Positions 43,274 through 45,076 of a DNA stretch of 45,076 bases are shown piece by piece. Source of the DNA: Holdemanella sp. MSK.7.32 (lineage in GTDB: Bacteria > Bacillota_I > Bacilli_A > Erysipelotrichales > Erysipelotrichaceae); NCBI RefSeq assembly GCF_024460475.1, contig NZ_JANFYN010000016.1, positions 1-45,076 of the forward strand. Reading direction: 5' to 3'. The notes beneath the pieces were generated by a model, which was given only the letters and a program-made list of their open reading frames with translations, did no database searches and was not told the DNA's origin. Position 1 is the stretch's first letter. Each line of letters starts with the position of its first letter. The position numbers and the translations under genes are program-made.

Positions 43274-44653
43274 ATGAAACAGAAAAGAAAAGTTAAAAAA
43301 ATACCAATTGTGTTTATTCTTACCTTACTCATTTTCGTATTTATAGTTATTCCCTTCACCATTTTAAAAATCACTGAAGACGGACAATACTACGTAGAAG
43401 ATTTAAATACAAGTGAAGTACAAGCTTCCTATAAGCATTACATCTTCGCATCTTTTAAGATGGATACAATCGATTCTAAGTATGCGTGTATAAAAGATGA
43501 AAACGGAAAAATATTACGACTTCAATCTGGCATTGTTAATTTAAAGACGAAAGACATAACTGAAAATACAGAATACACAGCAGATACAGATGAAACTGGA
43601 TATGTGAATGGAAGTTATGGTGCAGATGCTCAATATTTAGGAACCAGCTTTAACGGAAAGAAGGTTCACTTTAAAATAAGCGGCGTGCAAGCATGGACAG
43701 ACATCAACAATGTTGAATTGTACTTATATGACGATTCTTATACTTTATCCACATATTATGTTTATAACGGTTCCCTCATTCATACGATTTCTACTGATCT
43801 TGTTCAAGGAAATGCGAATTCTATTGCGATTGGTCCTGCTCCAAAATTTTTAAAAGAAGATACTGCCTATTATTCATATGATGGTCACTATTTTTATACA
43901 AGCTATAAAAACTTAGTTGATGATAAAAAGGTCAATGAAAATCCATACTATAACTATTATCAATATGTTCCGCACAGAACCACGTCGTATTTGAATCATG
44001 CGATTTATAATACGTATGTCAACGATGAATCCGCACTCTATAATCAAGCCGATGTATTTTTTAATATACAAGCTAAATACGCAATCAACGCATCTATGAT
44101 GTATGCGCTTGCCCTAAATGAGAGTGGTCTAGGACTTAGTCAGTATGCGCTTGAATATCATAATTTATTCGGTCATGCAGCCATTGATGAAAATCCAGAT
44201 AACGCAAATCAATACAAATCAATAGCGGATTGTGTAAAACAACATGCCTACAATTTCTTGCAGCAAGGCTATCTAAATCCTGACGATTCAAGATATCACG
44301 GTTCGTGGTTTGGGGATAAGGCAAGTGGCATCAACGTGAACTATGCGTCTGATCCGTACTGGGGAGAAAAAGCGGCTAGTTTCTATTATCAATTGGATGA
44401 AGATGGTATTGACCAAAAAAAGAATCCAATCAAAACAATACAACTATCCAAGGACTTAAAGGTATATGCACCAAATAAAAAAGGTGTTCTTTATACTTAT
44501 AAAAAAGGAAGTATTGTATCGATTCATATATTAAACGATGAGCAAAGATACTATAAAATATCAAGTGAAGCACCTGTTAAAGATAATCATTTGAATATAA
44601 ATGCTAAATATAAGAATAGCTATGCATATATCAAGAAATCGGATTTCAAATAA
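43274..44653 (+). CDS. Membrane-anchored endo-beta-N-acetylglucosaminidase (GH73-like)
   Basis: This 459-residue cell-wall hydrolase has a basic N-terminus and a single membrane segment (about 10-31) with no clear cleavage site, so it should stay anchored outside the membrane. A tandem of small beta-rich regions (about 40-220) precedes a GH73-like catalytic domain with the acid in YALALNESGLGLSQYALEYHNLFGH and later SIADCVKQHAYNFL and DPYWGEKAASFYYQLD. The C-terminus (about 390-459) looks SH3-like. It cleaves peptidoglycan glycan strands during growth or division. It has its own promoter and terminator and may have a leaderless mRNA. Confidence 0.85.
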   Translation: MKQKRKVKKIPIVFILTLLIFVFIVIPFTILKITEDGQYYVEDLNTSEVQASYKHYIFASFKMDTIDSKYACIKDENGKILRLQSGIVNLKTKDITENTEYTADTDETGYVNGSYGADAQYLGTSFNGKKVHFKISGVQAWTDINNVELYLYDDSYTLSTYYVYNGSLIHTISTDLVQGNANSIAIGPAPKFLKEDTAYYSYDGHYFYTSYKNLVDDKKVNENPYYNYYQYVPHRTTSYLNHAIYNTYVNDESALYNQADVFFNIQAKYAINASMMYALALNESGLGLSQYALEYHNLFGHAAIDENPDNANQYKSIADCVKQHAYNFLQQGYLNPDDSRYHGSWFGDKASGINVNYASDPYWGEKAASFYYQLDEDGIDQKKNPIKTIQLSKDLKVYAPNKKGVLYTYKKGSIVSIHILNDEQRYYKISSEAPVKDNHLNINAKYKNSYAYIKKSDFK

Positions 44654-44695
44654 AAGGAACCATTCTAGTGTTGGCGTCTAGAATGGTTCCTTTTT
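44652..44695 (+). terminator. Strong terminator of the glucosaminidase gene
   Basis: A 17-base perfect inverted repeat (44652-44668 with 44678-44694) with a nine-base loop ends in Ts. It starts in the stop codon. Confidence 0.93.
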
Positions 44696-44719
44696 GTTTA
44701 TTATTTTTAGGAGAGAGAT

Positions 44720-44761
44720 ATGAATATTGGTTTCTTTCTATATTCATTGCCTTATCTTTAA
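44720..44761 (+). CDS. Possible 13-residue leader peptide
   Basis: AGGAG six bases before an ATG opens MNIGFFLYSLPYL and a TAA at 44759-44761. The stop lies in the hairpin TGCCTTA/TAAGGCA (44748-44765). It follows the strong terminator and precedes the Rpn-like gene by about 160 bases. The Shine-Dalgarno fit is very good, but the short length means chance cannot be excluded. Confidence 0.35.
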   Translation: MNIGFFLYSLPYL

Positions 44762-44765
44762 GGCA
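44748..44765 (+). repeat. Hairpin at the end of the leader peptide frame
   Basis: TGCCTTA and TAAGGCA form a perfect seven-base stem with a TCTT loop. No T run follows, so it is not a standard terminator. Confidence 0.4.
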
Positions 44766-44820
44766 CTTATAGAATATCATCCCATGTTGTCATAAATTTA
44801 GTATAACTTTGGTAAATCTT

Positions 44821-44847
44821 GTGAAATCAAAATGAATTATGTGAAAT
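44821..44847 (+). promoter_or_regulatory. Direct repeat GTGAAAT upstream of the Rpn-like gene
   Basis: GTGAAAT occurs at 44821-44827 and 44841-44847, a 20-base period, each followed by an AAAA-containing stretch. The rest of 44700-44922 is AT-rich and holds only the small frame and hairpin noted separately. Confidence 0.3.
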
Positions 44848-44922
44848 TATCAAAATTTGCATCTTTTCTAAAATTTCCTTCTTTTTTTTTCGTATTAGAG
44901 AGAGAAGAAAGGAGGAATCATC

Positions 44923-45076
44923 TTGAATTCGATGGATATTGAGTCTAAGAAGTTTTTAGGACAACCCAAAAACTTTATTTCAATCTTCAATGCACTTTTA
45001 TTTGATGGACAACCAGTGTTAAAGCCTGAATATCTTAAGGATGAAAACAGTGAACTTGTCATGAATGTTTCGAGTA
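44923..45076 (+). CDS. Rpn/transposase-like PD-(D/E)XK nuclease, N-terminal fragment
   Basis: The frame runs off the window edge. It starts at TTG 44923, seven bases after GGAGG; ATG 44932 is too far from that site. The translation contains KKFLGQPKNFISIFNALLFDGQPVLKPEYLK. This resembles the N-terminus of Rpn-type recombination-promoting nucleases (Transposase_31/PDDEXK family), where a (K)FL..PxxFADxFNxxxFDGxxVIxPExL pattern precedes the nuclease core. These genes often spread horizontally. The assignment rests on about 50 residues. Confidence 0.6.
   Translation, partial: MNSMDIESKKFLGQPKNFISIFNALLFDGQPVLKPEYLKDENSELVMNVSS

Noticed and set aside
1..45076. CRISPR array, insertion sequence, tRNA or rRNA
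   Set aside because: No regularly spaced repeats, transposase genes with terminal inverted repeats, cloverleaf-like segments or conserved rRNA stretches were seen while reading either strand.

Overview
The window is AT-rich, densely coding DNA from a low-GC Gram-positive anaerobe. The class Erysipelotrichia (gut Firmicutes of the Holdemanella/Catenibacterium/Faecalitalea kind) fits best. I infer this from a split transketolase, a rubredoxin-first rubrerythrin, a compact AddB/AddA pair, a SEC-C-tagged methionine aminopeptidase, the hpt-ftsH-hslO-dusB order and abundant Rho-independent terminators. No marker gene here fixes the genus. I found no rRNA, tRNA, CRISPR array, insertion sequence or prophage.

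Layout. (1) 1-5020: a hexuronate operon on the minus strand (uxuA-uxuB-kdgA-kdgK, the last cut by the window edge) with a divergent AraC/cupin regulator. Both divergent promoters carry the same GCGGTTT(T)CA element between their -35 and -10 positions. (2) 4430-9108, minus: split transketolase plus a methyltransferase, an unknown small protein, and a lone glycogen branching enzyme with a cre-like site upstream. (3) 9212-15451, minus: hslO-dusB, and a MazF-fold-like protein heading tilS-hpt-ftsH. (4) 15501-20761, minus: a tightly overlapping seven-gene operon yitT-rnmV-rsmA-ispE-DUF1146-MreB-like-tagO that combines rRNA maturation, isoprenoid synthesis and wall-polymer synthesis. (5) 20828-22353, plus: a consensus promoter, a variant purine-type riboswitch and an uncharacterised FAD-dependent dehydrogenase with a four-cysteine cluster. 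(6) 22357-32403: an AAA ATPase/nuclease-like protein divergent from addB-addA, then an NCS2 purine permease, a cytidylate-kinase-like protein and a HAD phosphatase broken at an A9 tract. (7) 32424-38163: an AEC transporter, Tex, a relic of a Txe/YoeB toxin gene, a LytTR/LiaF-like envelope module and a HicA/HicB pair. (8) 38168-45076: a MATE exporter, map, rubrerythrin, prfA-prmC, a membrane-anchored glucosaminidase, and the start of an Rpn-like nuclease gene preceded by a possible leader peptide.

How it works together. Regions 1-2 feed hexuronates to pyruvate and triose phosphate and interconvert pentose phosphates. Regions 3-4 and 8 are mostly housekeeping. The least ordinary material is the riboswitch and its target, the divergent MreB-like protein next to tagO, the MazF-like protein heading an essential operon, the shared operator in the uxu/araC intergenic region, the LytTR direct repeats, and several genes whose -10 box lies only 6-7 bases before the start codon.
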